Assembly: GCA_016859345.1 (NCBI GenBank)
Contig: CM029129.1
Location: 11,114,946 to 11,178,945 of the forward strand
Source: Istiophorus platypterus
Taxonomy: Eukaryota; Chordata; Actinopteri; Istiophoriformes; Istiophoridae
DNA length: 64,000 nt
Direction: 5' to 3'
In this document: positions 22,401 to 34,126 of the stretch, in pieces
Numbering within the stretch: position 1 is the stretch's first letter
Layout of the letters: every line of letters starts with the position of its first letter
Notes under the pieces: model-generated
What the model saw: the letters and a program-made list of their open reading frames with translations, nothing else
Database searches by the model: none
What the model was told of the DNA's origin: nothing
Made by a program: the position numbers and the translations under genes

Positions 22401-24217
22401 ATGTAGTTATTTCTGTAGAAAGCTTTGCTCTGCATTTTGATTTATCTTTTATCTGGGCTTAAGGTTGGACTCATTTAGTACAATGGACACAATACACGGT
22501 GTGTCTAAGGAGGAGAAACTAAATCTGATGGGAAATAAGATCTATTTACTATGGTAATTTGGGATTTCCGGATTATAACAAAGCTTTTTTAGATGGTGGT
22601 TCTGCTCTCCAAAGTGACAATTCATACAGTAGTTGCCAACATAAAAAAAAAAAACCCAAAACATCCTGGGTGAGAACTGAATATTCTACACTTATATAGC
22701 TGTTTAGGAGAAGAAAAAACCAAAAAAACTCATATTCAATGAAGTGTCACAGCATTTATTTTCCAAATCCATTAAAATCTTTATTTTGATTATTGTCAAT
22801 CCTCTTACGGCTGTGCGGAATGATCTCGTAACAACCATTTTTATTAAAAACCAAGATAATTTGTTAAACATTAGTTCAAGATTTCACGGTACATTTAGCT
22901 TATAGCTTTTAAGCTTTTTCCCTTTTGTATCATACACAGATATTCCAATGATTATGTTTAGTTTAGCTGATGCATTAGCATCAATACACCACTAGATGGT
23001 GTCACAACAACAAGATTCACAAGTCACAATAGCAGAAGTTAGAGTTCACCTTTAGCTAGGTGTCACTGGTATTGTGTTTCCCCATTTAATAGAAACACTA
23101 TAGATATAATAGTGCTGTTTATTGGAAGAGTTAGCTATACAACTGAACTACTATTTATCCCTCCAGTTTAAAATACAGTTCATTATTTGTGTGCCCTTTT
23201 ATAAGCACAGTAGAAACATAATCTTCTTATATCAAATATTAAAAGTTATTTTTGATTGCTTATTCACTGACTTGCATGTAGGGCCGATGCACTGACCACC
23301 AGCATTTTATTGACTGCCATATATTTGACTTGAAATTTATCAAACACATTTTTAGTTTTCACATGTAAAAAAGGTGTTTTTTTCATAAATTGGTATTTCT
23401 CTGGGGTGGAGATGATGGGCTCAGATCACCATAGGTGAAAACGTAAAAAATGGACTGAATCTGTGAAATTGTTTTATGGGAAATCTGATATGAAGGAGTT
23501 GTTGCAGTTATCACAGGAAGAATAATGTTCTAAAGAAAGTCAAATTCAGCAGAAAATCCAAACCACTTCTCACCTCTTCGTTGATTAAATTTGTGTTTGG
23601 AAGTGAAAAAACTTAAGTGGATTTTTCCCTCATGTATTCAGTGACCATATAAGGATTCCTGTGATTTAGTTTGTTCTAATTAAAAGTCCTGCAGACATTA
23701 GCTCCACTGAATTTTACACCCAAGTTTGATAAATAAAGAGTAAAGGTCAGTTTAACTTTATTTATGGGACACGAAACCAAATTTAAAAAGTAGAGTAGAA
23801 TTAAAGCAGTAATTAGAAGTACTACTTTATCCTCAGTATACTCTGGGTAGCTGTTGAATTTATGTCTCCCATTGGGTGGCGCTGTTTTCTCTGTATTCAA
23901 ATTTTAATTTGTGATTTCGTCTCCTAGTCAAAAAGGTTCTTCCTCTAGCTGGATTCAGTTAATTTACCTGAAACTGACTCTGCCCATTCAAATGGGACCT
24001 TAATAACAAATCACGCTGTGTGACCACAAGAAAAGTAGGACACAGAAGACAGAAATGAATATGTGTTGATTTAAATGAAAATACATTTTTGCTTACAAAT
24101 GCAGGGTTATATATAAAGTAATAAGAAGTTATAAAAACACCAGTAAAAGCATAGCATAGTCTTTAACCTGAAGGATTATAAATGTATATATATACATGTA
24201 TATATAGACATATATAT

Positions 24218-24281
<64 letters not shown>

Positions 24282-24559
24282 CAGATATTTAAAATATAAA
24301 TATAATTGGTCCAAAGTAAGACTAAAGTCTTCAAAGCTACTGTATAACACATAAACATAGGTCTGATTGTTTGCCGCTATTCATGTCACTGTATTGACCT
24401 GTCCATACATAACATTGCAACTCCATTTGTCCAGCAGTTATAAGACACAAAATACTCTTCATGGAAATCAAACAAATAAACATGCCAGAGAAAAAGCTGT
24501 ACCCACTCTACTTTCATTAACATGTCAGCAAATTCAACACAAGTACAACACAGAGGCCC
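22401..24559. other. intergenic stretch between convergent nrg2 and slc22a6
   Basis: No gene recognised. The distal part (about 23700-24559) may include 3' UTR of the minus-strand transporter. Contains a long TA microsatellite at about 24184-24276. Confidence 0.6.
24184..24276. repeat. (TA)n microsatellite with TACA variants
   Basis: Alternating TA with a few C and G interruptions at the left, pure TA from about 24229 to 24275. It lies about 280 nt past the transporter stop codon. Tyr-Ile repeat open frames over it are artefacts. Confidence 0.95.
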
Positions 24560-24647
24560 TCAGGCAGCCTGCTTCAGGAGATTTGCTTGGGTGTCTTGCA
24601 AGATTATTGTTTCCTTAGTTGACATTCTGGAGTTTCTCCCAGATCCC
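24560..24647 (-). CDS. slc22a6: slc22a6 coding exon 10 (C-terminus)
   Basis: Acceptor 'caacacag'. Completes Arg524, then 28 residues (GSGRNSRMSTKETIILQDTQ then ANLLKQAA) and TGA. The cytoplasmic tail is poorly conserved, so this exon is supported mainly by phase, acceptor and plausible length. Confidence 0.75.
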
Positions 24648-27600
24648 CTGTGTTGAAAATAGAAAATGCAAATACACATGAATCAGCCATGAATATGCCA
24701 AACATCCTCTTGGCACTGTTACCAAAATGCATGTTTTGATTTTCGGGCATGCATATATACAAAAAAAGGAAGACATCCCGTGTCCTTCAGCATGCTCTTA
24801 CCTGTCCTCCACATCTTGTATTGTGTCAGGAAGAGGCGTGCCAAGTGTTTCTGGAAGAAATATTGCAGCCACACCACTGAGGATCGGAGCACCTCCGTAG
24901 ATTAAACCTGGCAGCCAAGGTAGGTAGTCCCCTGTGAGGAGCACCATAGGGGCAACCATGGCTCCTACACGAGCCATCATGGATACCCAGCCCATGCCAT
25001 TCTGACTGGGAGAGAAAAGGCACAGCTGTTAAATGCCACAAATGGGCACAACAATCAAAATCATTTAAATCAGTGTTTGTGGTGCATGAGATAGTGGAAG
25101 AAGGATACAGAATGGATTCAAAGAAAGCACATACATCAGGTTCAGAGGGTTTTAATTTACTGTTTAACTAAACTTTTCAATAGGAAAGATGGTTGAATAT
25201 GGTTTATTAAAAAAAATTGCTTCCTAGGGTTTTGGCACACCACAGTATCTGGAGTTTCGAGACAATGGTATAATAAACAAAGACACGCAGTCAGCAGCCC
25301 CTCTTCTGGCAAACATTTTTTCAGTGAGAAAGTACAACAAATAACGGCCAGACTTGGACGGGTCAAACAAACATATAATGAGTCTGCAAATAAGCACAAT
25401 GAATCAGTGATATCAATAACAAAATGGATCATAGTTTTTCAGACCATGATGAGCTGATACCAAGTTTGAATAAATCCCTGAATGTGATCCAAAACCACTC
25501 AGGTGTTATTGAATCCTTACTTTGATGAAGACTTCAGACTGCTTTAAATTCAAACAAACACTTGTTAACAAACGGTCATATGCATTGAAGAGGTCACTGA
25601 GTCTATAGCGACCCATTACTGTTTAGCCTTCATGTCTTCTGGGTACAAGGTAACTCTGTTTGACATTGTTAATCTTTATCTGCTCTACTGCCAGCATGTC
25701 TCTTATTTGCTAGGAGTGATTTCTGTCTCAACAAAAAGTACTTTAGAGTTTTTATTTAAACAATAAACTACAGTTCTCCAGGTGCTGTAATGTAATCATT
25801 AACTTATTATATATTCTGAATAAAACCATTTGTTTGGTCCATATATTGTATGACCAGTAGAGAAATCCCTCATTAATAAAATAGAGATGAATACAAACAA
25901 GAACAAACTGTCACGCAAACTTAATTTTCTTCATCAAACTAAATAACTAAGAATTTCCAAATAAGACTTACCGAATGATGGTTGGGTACAATTCTCCAGA
26001 GTAAAGGTAACAGCAGTTGAAGGACGCAGCAAGGCAACCTTTACCCACAACTGCCAGACAGGTACGTATAGTCTGCTTATCTGCAGAAAGATGGAATATG
26101 CACTCTGTTGTTTTTGTAGTGTAATAACTCACCAGTGTGGTATATACTACCGTGTATGTGCAACACCCAGCCTTTATTGTATGCATGTGTTTTAACATAC
26201 CATAAGGTACAAGTAGGTTCATCAAAATAGTGACCCCAGCAACAATGAGAGCACCACATTGTGATGGACGACGTCCAATAAAACTCATAGACACAGTTAT
26301 GACAACTTTAGCAGGGATGTCAACTGCTCCAAATATCACTTGGATTAAGTAGATGTCCACCCCGAACTTTTGCAGATCCATAGCAAGACCATAGTAGGCA
26401 AAGCTGGTTGATAACCTAAGTATAAAAACATGCATGGTATCATGGCAATTTCAAAGATGGTCAAAAAATGTTTTAAAAAAATTAATTTTTTCTACAGTAT
26501 GAGCAGGAAATGTACCAAACAGCACTAAGGCAGACGGTCATTGTCCTCATTGTGGGTGTGCGGAACAGATCCAGGACAGAGTAGGTGCCCTGAGAACAGG
26601 ACATCTCTTTCTTCATGGACTCTTGCAGCATCTATGTATAAAAAGAGTGTTCTCTCAATTTAAATTCATTTTAAATACAATTATAAAGACAGGTGATGCA
26701 ATAGAACAAACAACCCATGTTCTCTTACTTTAATATCAATTTTTTCTCCCTCTTCATGGCGTCCGTTAAATCTGGCCACACTTTTAAGGTTCTTGATGGC
26801 TTGTTCAGACTTATTATTCAGGGCCAACCATCTTGAAGATTCATGAAACCACCTGTATGAGGTATTTGTTTATAATCAGTAATTGCAGTTCCAACACTGA
26901 CTTTTTTTTTCTTTGCACTTCAGCACTTGGCATCTCACCATGAGAAGAGAAAGAAGACGTAGAAGGGCAAAGACACGGCCAGGGTTAACCACCTCCAGTC
27001 CCGGATGAAGTAAGCTATTACTGCAAGGATCAGCTGTCCCACCGTGTAACAGTAACCGGTTATTGTCCCCACCACAGTCCGCACACGGGTGGGGATCCAT
27101 TCCACAACTTGAAAAGATGAAAAAAATAAAAAATAAAAATCAGAGAAGACACTCACAGAATGAAGTATGATTAGTACCTCATTATCGTCACAATATACTG
27201 GGATTAGCAGCAGGCCTGTTGACTTCATCACGTTAAATCCAAATATCCACAGTGCAAACATTAAGTCTGGTTCTCCAGAACAATTTTTCATATTTAGCCT
27301 TCGTACTGCATCCGGTGAAATAACTTACTGAGCGAGAAGGTGTTGAGTCCTTGGCCGGACAGAGCCATTCCACAACCGAACCGGAAGAGGCAGAAGAGGG
27401 GGAAGGAGGTCGAGAAGGCAGCACATGTTCCTGACACTGCCATCAGCAGGTTAGAAATCAGCAGCAGGATGCGACGGCCATATCTTGGAGCGGGGGAGAT
27501 TTGCAAAGAGTGAGGTAATTGAGGCAAGACTACAGTATGTCACGTTATTTTCACTGAACTGTTTGCTACACATATATCTTACAATTTTGAGCAATACTAC

Positions 27601-28262
27601 ATGAAGAAAAGGCAAGTTTTCATATAGAAATGGATAAAAATGATGCATAAGAAAAGTTACATCTGCATTTGAGTGTATACAGTTAAATTCTACCTGTCTG
27701 AAAGACCTCCAAAGACAAGGGCTCCCACAAGAACACCCCCCATGTAGACAGTTTGCCCCATTTGCTTCAAAGAGCGCATGTCACACACTAAATGCCACTG
27801 AAAAAAAATGAGCACAAATTAAAACACATGAAAAGGATAATTATTTTGCACCGTGAATGATAAAAACATGACTGAAAAATCTAGTACCTCAGATATAATT
27901 GTAGAGCTCATCCCAGTCATATTATAGGACCATCCATCTGTGCATCCCTGCAGGTCAGTATCCCCAGCCTCTGTGCCATTCTTAGCCAGGAGGTGCCACT
28001 GTGGAGTAGCATAACGCTGGCAGCGCTGTGGCCTCCCTGCTTTGTCCACTGGCACGGTGATCAGCAGCGTTTCTTCAGGGCTCAGCTGGGACTGAGAGAG
28101 GTTTGTGTGTGCGCTGCAGTAATGAGAAGGCACTGAAGCCACAAAGTTCTGCAGCAGGTTGTGGCTGGCCATCATCAGGACAGGTATACAAAGGAGTATG
28201 ACATGCAGGATCTGGAAGCGTCCTGTGCTGCCCACCTGCTCTAGGAGGTCCCCAAATGCCAT
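24560..28262 (-). CDS. slc22a6: organic anion transporter, SLC22A6/SLC22A8 (OAT1/OAT3) type, complete
   Basis: Plasma-membrane major-facilitator transporter that exchanges organic anions for dicarboxylates, typically basolateral in kidney tubule. Ten coding exons give 552 aa, matching OAT1 (about 550-563): 27888-28262, 27694-27797, 27329-27483, 26939-27107, 26729-26852, 26516-26631, 26201-26415, 25972-26080, 24802-25005, 24560-24647; all frames join. Visible features: MAF.DLLEQVG start, glycosylatable loop between TM1 and TM2 (NLSQ, NGTE, NMTG), SDRYGRR after TM2, SFIGRRP after TM8, PETLGTPLPDTIQDVED after TM12. Lys384 in DIPAK and Arg468 in MMARVG match the OAT1 residues (K382, R466) linked to dicarboxylate exchange. 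The exact orthologue (slc22a6, slc22a8 or fish slc22a6l) is not resolved. Same strand as pygm, 5.7 kb downstream of its stop codon. Confidence 0.93.
24802..25005 (-). CDS. slc22a6: slc22a6 coding exon 9 (TM11-TM12)
   Basis: Acceptor 'ctctcccag', donor 'gtaaga'. Encodes RQNGMGWVSMMARVGAMVAP, TM12 and PETLGTPLPDTIQDVED. RQ.GMG and the PETL...PLPDT.QD.E block are the family signature at this position. Confidence 0.95.
25006..25971 (-). other. slc22a6: slc22a6 intron 8
   Basis: Longest intron of this gene (966 nt). Nothing recognised in it; open frames are short. Confidence 0.7.
25972..26080 (-). CDS. slc22a6: slc22a6 coding exon 8 (TM9-TM10)
   Basis: Acceptor 'tttctgcag', donor 'gtaagt'. Encodes KQTIRTCLAVVGKGCLAASF then NCCYLYSGELYPTIIR; the GKGCLA.SFNC.....ELYPT.IR motif is characteristic of OATs. 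Confidence 0.95.
26201..26415 (-). CDS. slc22a6: slc22a6 coding exon 7 (TM7-TM8)
   Basis: Acceptor 'atacttag', donor 'gtatgt'. Encodes STSFAYYGLAMDLQKFGVDI, IYLIQVIFGAVDIPAK and SFIGRRPSQ. Contains the TM8 lysine linked to dicarboxylate exchange in OAT1. Confidence 0.95.
26516..26631 (-). CDS. slc22a6: slc22a6 coding exon 6 (central loop)
   Basis: Acceptor 'tatacatag', donor 'gtacat'. Encodes MLQESMKKEMSCSQGTYSVL then DLFRTPTMRTMTVCLSA, the cytoplasmic loop leading into TM7. Confidence 0.92.
26729..26852 (-). CDS. slc22a6: slc22a6 coding exon 5 (central loop)
   Basis: Acceptor 'ctcatacag', donor 'gtaaga'. Encodes WFHESSRWLALNNKSEQAIK then VARFNGRHEEGEKI; matches the ESARW...A...L..VA..NGK.EEG part of OATs. 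Confidence 0.93.
26939..27107 (-). CDS. slc22a6: slc22a6 coding exon 4 (TM4-TM6)
   Basis: Acceptor 'cttttcaag', donor 'gtgaga'. Encodes VEWIPTRVRTVVGTITGYCY, TVGQLILAVIAYFIRDWRWL and PFYVFFLFSW, following the VEW.PT..R....T..GY.Y..GQ pattern. Confidence 0.95.
27329..27483 (-). CDS. slc22a6: slc22a6 coding exon 3 (TM3-TM4)
   Basis: Acceptor 'cgctccaag', donor 'gtaagt'. Encodes YGRRILLLISNLLMAVSGTC and FCLFRFGCGMALSGQGLNTF. Completes the D-R-x-G-R-R motif begun in exon 2. Confidence 0.94.
27694..27797 (-). CDS. slc22a6: slc22a6 coding exon 2 (TM2)
   Basis: Acceptor 'tttttcag', donor 'gtagaa'. Encodes WHLVCDMRSLKQMGQTVYMG then GVLVGALVFGGLSD; matches WDLVC...L....QS.YM.G...G...FG.L.DR. It is not part of any long open frame, so it is easily missed. 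Confidence 0.94.
27888..28262 (-). CDS. slc22a6: slc22a6 coding exon 1
   Basis: ATG at 28262 gives MAFGDLLEQVGSTGRFQILH, TM1, and the large extracellular loop with Cys residues and N-glycosylation sites; donor 'gtacta' after STIISE. The start is the family-conserved MAF.DLL methionine. 125 codons, phase 0. Confidence 0.95.
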
Positions 28263-28377
28263 AGTTTGTACAGAGCGTCCCCGAAAGGTGTATTGATGTT
28301 AATGCCGCTAAATCCTGCTTTTGGTAGTTTCTTTAAAAATACCTGGATGTGTAAAATAGAATATGTCTATCTAGCAC

Positions 28378-28477
28378 CTGTGAAAATATTGAGAAAAAAA
28401 ATCAGTTGATTACTTTTCACTGAGTATATCCTTGTTCTGCCTTATGCATATAAAGGTGTTAATAATTACAGACTTAC
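28378..28477 (-). other. slc22a6: putative 5' UTR intron of slc22a6
   Basis: On the minus strand a donor 'aag|gtaagt' (exon ending at 28478) is followed 100 nt later by a T-rich tract and acceptor 'ttttcacag' (exon resuming at 28377), ahead of the coding start at 28262. No transcript evidence is available. An HNF1-like motif lies inside (28458-28470). Confidence 0.5.
28458..28470. promoter_or_regulatory. HNF1-like motif at slc22a6 5' end
   Basis: GTTAATAATTACA matches 11 of 13 positions of the HNF1 palindrome GTTAATNATTAAC. HNF1 proteins are established activators of mammalian OAT1 and OAT3 promoters. It lies just inside the putative 5' UTR intron, so its role is inferred. Confidence 0.4.
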
Positions 28478-28478
28478 C

Positions 28479-31400
28479 TTCTGAATTTGTGTTCACTCAT
28501 TACATAAGATATGCACAAAATCCAATGAGAATGCTGGCTCACAAAGTGTAACACCTTCGTGAAAACAACTGAGACATTACACAGTCAATTCAAATAAAAA
28601 TCCTGGCAAAATGTTCCAGAGATAGAGTCCTTTAAAAAAAGCAGAGTAGGAAGTAAAAGTCCTCTGGTTGCTGCAGTGTGTTAAAATGTGTAATCGCCTC
28701 TCAAATTCCAACAGCTTTTCTGAACTTTGGATTATTAGAAGTGCAATGTAACCTCTTGAGGTATTAGCAGCTCATACACCAAACACTGAGGTAGAATGCT
28801 GAGTCCTTACTGTGCAGGAACAATGTTTGGTTGAAGTGTTTCAATGCAGGTAAGCTCCAGCATCAAGAGCTGGCATATAACTGTGCTCAGCTCTTTTCCC
28901 TCTTTGCACTCAGACACACTCCCTGTTCTTTATTGGTTACTTAATCTGAAGGACAGGCTGAGGGAATGCGTCTGTATGTCTAACTCAGTGTGTGCAAGCA
29001 TGTGCACATCTGTGTATAGACATCTGAGGTCCCCCAAGTTAATTTGGTTTTATCAGTGTTTCCTTGTCAGTCTTTTTAATGATTTCTCTGTTTCCTTATG
29101 GATTTCTTCATAAATCAAAATGCATTGGTTTAATGGAATAAAGGTAAACAAGTTTTAGCCCATTACAAAAAGAAAAACAATAAGTGAGTGTTTGATATAA
29201 ATTCCAAACGATGCAGATAAATATTCAACTATTCAAATGCATTTCAACACCATGACCTTTTCTCATCCTCCTGTTGTGTTGTAAAACAGAATTTGAAGTC
29301 AATAAGTGACTATGTGATGACTAATGAATCAATAGACTGAGAGTTATGAGACAGAACCAAGAGCAAAATGTAACAGAACTATAGCACTGCACCCCAAAAT
29401 TTATGATTTATGATTATAATGATTTGTATTTCACATATATAGAGTGTGTGTATTCTACATGTAGCTAAAATCTGGCAGTTTTTTTCCTGGTTTGTGTCCT
29501 GATGATTAGTTTTGAGGAATGTGTGCGCTTGTGTAATGATCAGCATGAGATGTCAGACTGAATGAAGCTGCAGGTGCAGCAAGGCAAAACAATAAACTCC
29601 GTTTTTTCAGCTGTGAGACTTGGCTCGCGGAGAAAAAAGATCTGTCCTTTTAAATTTCTAGTCTTTCTGGGTGTTTTCAGGTTTTTGAGCCCCAAAAGTA
29701 CAGGTATTCTACAGAATATGAAAAACCAACAGAGTCACATACAGATGCACTGGGAGCTTCGGGCTTCTTGAGAAATTTGGGAGAGGGAGAAACAGTAAAG
29801 TGGAGGGTGAGGGTTCAACAAACACCAATGTTAAATCAGCCCAGTTGGTTGCAGAGTGAAACAACATAGGCTTTGCATCCGACCTTAATGTTTTACACAA
29901 AAGGACATGTTCTAACAGGTAGGAGAACTGCTCCGAAGTTAAGCACCAGAAAGAAAATTGCACATACTGGGTTTGAATTAGTACCCTGAAACAAGAGATC
30001 ACGAATTATGTACGAGATAAATAGTGTAAGGGGATCTTAGAGGTGGTCAGGGGCCCATTCACATAGTGCTTTGCAAGTGAGGGTGAGTGTCAGGAAATCT
30101 GCTCTGGCATGTAAGGAAACCAGCAGAAAGGAATCACACTGGTTTGATGTGACCAAACTGACACCACCGGAATCACTCTACGTTCATCGGTAACTTGGTT
30201 TGAGCATAACTGACATTATCAGAGAGGAAGATTTAGGGATCCTATCGTACCAGTGTAACTTTATGGACGAACATCCAGCCAGCAAGGGAGAGCAAATACA
30301 AAAAGCTGAAATATTTGAAGCCCCCTATTATAATCTTTAGCCGACATTTTACAAACTGACTTCACATTGAACGTTACAGTGCTGCTTTTAAGGTAACGTA
30401 ACACCAGGCTGAGAAGCATTATCCAACTGCCCTCTCTGTTTCGGCTCTGACCACAAGCAACAGTGGAAAAACATCCTGAGGACAAAACCATCATCCAGCT
30501 CGCAGTAGGCTGGAGCTAAAAGTAGTTCCCAAGTCCAAGAGAAGTTAGCGATAGTCCAGACGACTGCTAAGCCACTAGGACCTGAGTTGATCTGTGTGTG
30601 CAAACTGACTACATGGTGGTCAACATGCACAGGCAGACTCAAATTTGTTTGCTTGGCTGTTTCTTCTTTACTTGTGTGTAGTACACAGCGTGTCTCTGTG
30701 ACCCAGTTACCCAGAACACCCCTCTCCATGTAGGTTCACAAGGAAATTCATATGTATCCTCTGAAGAAAAAATAATTAGCCAGGAACCCATATCATTTTA
30801 AAATTGAAAAAGAGATGTCTGTCTCTTCTATCCCTCTTCTCTCTGGGGCCTGCAACACACCAGGGCCCTGAACCTGAGCCCGTGAGCCGTTAAGAAGTCA
30901 CTGGGTGTTAAGAAAATTTTAAAGGTGAAGTGCATTTTCATTGCAAACATGGGCCTCACCTTAACACCTCACGTTCGGACGTTGTTTGAAACAACATTAT
31001 TGTAATGGATCATAATACATCTTCCATTAAAACACACCTATGAAGTGGAAAACTTATTTTGTGTGAAGTAAACCATTGCGAGTCTCCAGTAATTTAAAGT
31101 TTCAGCTCTCAAGGAGCCGAATACCGAGAGAAACCTTTTTTTAGGCTCACAAAGAATCTCCATCGTAGGAATTCATTTAAAAAATTAAAAGAGATGGTTT
31201 CTTTTACTTCTGCAGTTATCTAAAGCTGTTGGATGTTTGATGCAAGTCTGGACTTTAAACTTGTTAAACCCAGCAACAAGCCCTGAAGAAAAGGAGTTAT
31301 CTGAAAATTTATTACGCCACTAAAGCCTCAGTTAAATGCTGCAATCACAACAGTGACACATTACAAACATACTCTTGCTTTGGGCTTTTTACTCTGTTAA

Positions 31401-33544
31401 TAGTTACAAAAACATACAAGTTAACACGTAACAGTCTGACCTTTTGTCTCAGCACAAATCCAAGAAAATTATTAAAAAGTTTGATCAGGTTGCAGCGTAG
31501 TTCCAAAGGTCGAGGGCCTGTGCCAAGAGTGTGCGTGGATCCATGCAACAGTAGTATTTGAAATCACTTACTTTGATCCGAGTTTTATTTGAGGATGCAG
31601 TGATGCTTCATGCAGAGCACTGAAGTTGTGCTCATATTGGCTGATCCGTATCAGCCATTTCATATACAGCATATCCCTGACTCTTCTCACTATTACTCTT
31701 TTTATACTCCCTCGTCAACACCATTTACTGTTGCAGCTCGCTTCACAAACTCAACCTCCCCCATATGAGGTACTTTACATTTTTGATATAACTAAGATTT
31801 ATTATAATGTATGCTAATTAGGGGATTAGCTCTCTCTGTAGAATCCTGCTTGGATTATTTGAGAGCTCCTTCAGAGCTCTTAAGAGCAAATCATTTTCTT
31901 CCAAACTATTTTCTCCCAAACCTACCTGTATAAGCGTTTGCTATAATCGGTCAGTTCCTAGACGTAAGTGTCTCTGACTGAACCAACAAAGTTGTTCTTT
32001 CACTTTGATTCTTCATGACTATTTCTGATTTTGTAAGTATTGCTTTTAAATACGACTTTGAACTGATGACATGTTTCAGAAGTCCACTACAAAAAATGAT
32101 GCATTACTTCTCTCTGAGGTGCCAGAAACCAAAGCTTTAAAAAACATGGTTAAATACTGTAGTTTTCACAAGCTCTACATTTTTCATTGTTGTTGATATT
32201 ACTTTTTATGATGCATCGGGCCACTCAGATTTCCATTATTCTGATCTGTGAAAGTATCTCAAGTTTACATCATATATCCAAGTACTTCCTGATGAGGTAT
32301 CAGTCATTGTTAAAAAGGGGTTATCATGTTTGTGTGTGTGCCAAGACATTCAGCCATGTTTTATTGTCACCAAAAACACCATTAATGAATAAAATGAAGT
32401 CAAAGGTGTTACTATTTGTTTCTGTGTCTTATAATACACAGTAGAGCAACTCAAAAAAAAAACAAAACTAATTTTCTCAACTTAATGACTTTCTAACTGT
32501 GGCAAAATGGGAATGTTTCTAGTGATTTTCAGTCACTTTTCACAAGGTAAATTAATATTTTTGTTTGTTTTGTTTTGTCTGGCAGCATGTGTGTTATCAT
32601 GAACATCCTGGAGTAACAGTTAGTATTAAGACTTGCTTTACTGCCTCTGGCTGCATCTCATCACCAATAGAGTAAAAGAGGGAAATGCCCTCACTGACGC
32701 GGTTGCTTAAGTCCTGTCTGCTGCTGGGTCTCGTGTTGGATTTGTTATCTGGGGGACTGTGGGGGTCATGACTGTGGGGGTCATAGCCTTATCAACACTC
32801 CTATCCCAATTTTTTGTTTATGTGTCTTTTGCCGTCTGCTCAACTTTGTTCCACATTGTCCAGGTAATTGCTTTATTTAAAGTTTCGCCAATTGGTACCT
32901 ATTAGACATTTGTCTCCAAAAATGTATTTAATTTAAGTTCTTGAATCTTAGTGGGCTACACTCAAGAGATCATGATATCAGCATCTGTTTAGACCAAGGT
33001 TGACAGGTTGTAAATTTCACTTGCTTTTAGGGTGATTACAAATAAATCATTTACTTATACAATGATTGTGCACAAGATCAGCACCAATGCAGAGATCAGC
33101 GCCAATGCAGACAATGCAGTGTGAAGGATGAACTTTTGGGAGAGCACTTCTGGGTTTTTATTTCCTTTGAGTCAATTCTGGGGAACTTATCATCTGTACA
33201 GTCACAGTCCCGAAGTTCACTGTCTTCACATTATGGAGTAATGACCCTGGTTAAATATAAACCAAAGAAAAGTGCGCTTTTTTGGATTTGCCTGCAAAAC
33301 ATTGACAAAATCAATCATTAACACCAAAAAAAAATTGGTTTTGAATATCTGACTATACTGGAAGGGGTTAGGTTATAATTCAAATGGCATTTGCTTGAGT
33401 GTGATGCTTAGAAATACAGTTATTATCCAATAATAATTCTCTTTGCAACAAAATGCATTACATACATATTTATTTTGTACTTTAAAATATTTAAGTAGAT
33501 GATCCCTAAAATTGAGTGATGTATGCAAAAAAAGTCACCAAGGC
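28479..33544. other. stretch between slc22a6 5' end and pygm 3' end
   Basis: About 5 kb. The right side next to 28479 must include the transporter's promoter and first exon, whose start is not identifiable. No coding region, RNA gene or confidently named repeat was recognised; open frames at 30261-30729 and elsewhere have no recognisable domain. A short tandem 'gactgtgggggtcat' pair occurs near 32756-32788. Confidence 0.6.
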
Positions 33545-33976
33545 TGTACGGTATTTAAGACAAATTTTATTCAGAATGGGTCTGAGTGGAAATACAAGAG
33601 GTTTTTTTTTTTAATAAAAACATTATCACCAGTAAATTCACAAAGCCCACTACAAAGTTCTATAATCCACTTCACAGCACCTGAATAGCAATTTCTGCAT
33701 CCCTGACAACAACTACAACGATTTTATTACACTAGTCAGGATACTGTGAATATGCAGTTATTAAAAATATAAATTTAGCCAGTCCAAGACTTTGTGTGAG
33801 ACACTGTGTAGTATTACAGGGAGCATTTAATGCTAATGCGTGTGGATGCAGGTTTGTGGGGGGCTTTTACCAGAAAAAAACAAAAAAAAAAAAAAACACC
33901 AAAAAAAAAAAAAAAGATGCATTCATGCTGTGATATGAGTGGGGACAGTCCAGGTGTCTGCTGTCGCGGTGATAGT
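33545..33976 (-). other. pygm: pygm 3' UTR with poly(A) signal
   Basis: Downstream of the pygm TAA (33977-33979). AATAAA on the minus strand at 33566-33571 is a good poly(A) signal, giving a UTR of about 430 nt. In the mRNA, two long U runs (plus-strand A runs at about 33882-33897 and 33901-33915) lie 60-95 nt past the stop. Confidence 0.7.
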
Positions 33977-34126
33977 TTAATGCTTGTCATCGGGGGCAGC
34001 GATTTTCTCGAGCGTGGGCTCCACGCCCCAGATCTCACGAGCGTACTGGGAAATGGTGCGATCGCTTGAGAACTTGCCGGATCCGGCGATGTTGTGGATC
34101 ACCTTCTTGGTCCATTCCTTGGGGTT
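33977..34126 (-). CDS. pygm: pygm exon 20 (C-terminus)
   Basis: Acceptor 'cacatcag'. Encodes residues 794-842: NPKEWTKKVIHNIAGSGKFS, SDRTISQYAREIWGVEP and a tail ending APDDKH before TAA. Matches the conserved phosphorylase C-terminus with an isozyme-variable tip. Confidence 0.97.
   Translation of the reverse strand, partial: NPKEWTKKVIHNIAGSGKFSSDRTISQYAREIWGVEPTLEKIAAPDDKH

Noticed and set aside
30040..30180. Segment resembling the 'gggagccagtg...gtgatgtgatc' tail seen in some fish LINE-related repeats
   Set aside because: Similarity too weak to separate from chance by eye.
30261..30729. Overlapping minus-strand open frames (77 and 113 codons) between slc22a6 and pygm
   Set aside because: No family resemblance, no supporting splice context, no promoter-like sequence nearby.
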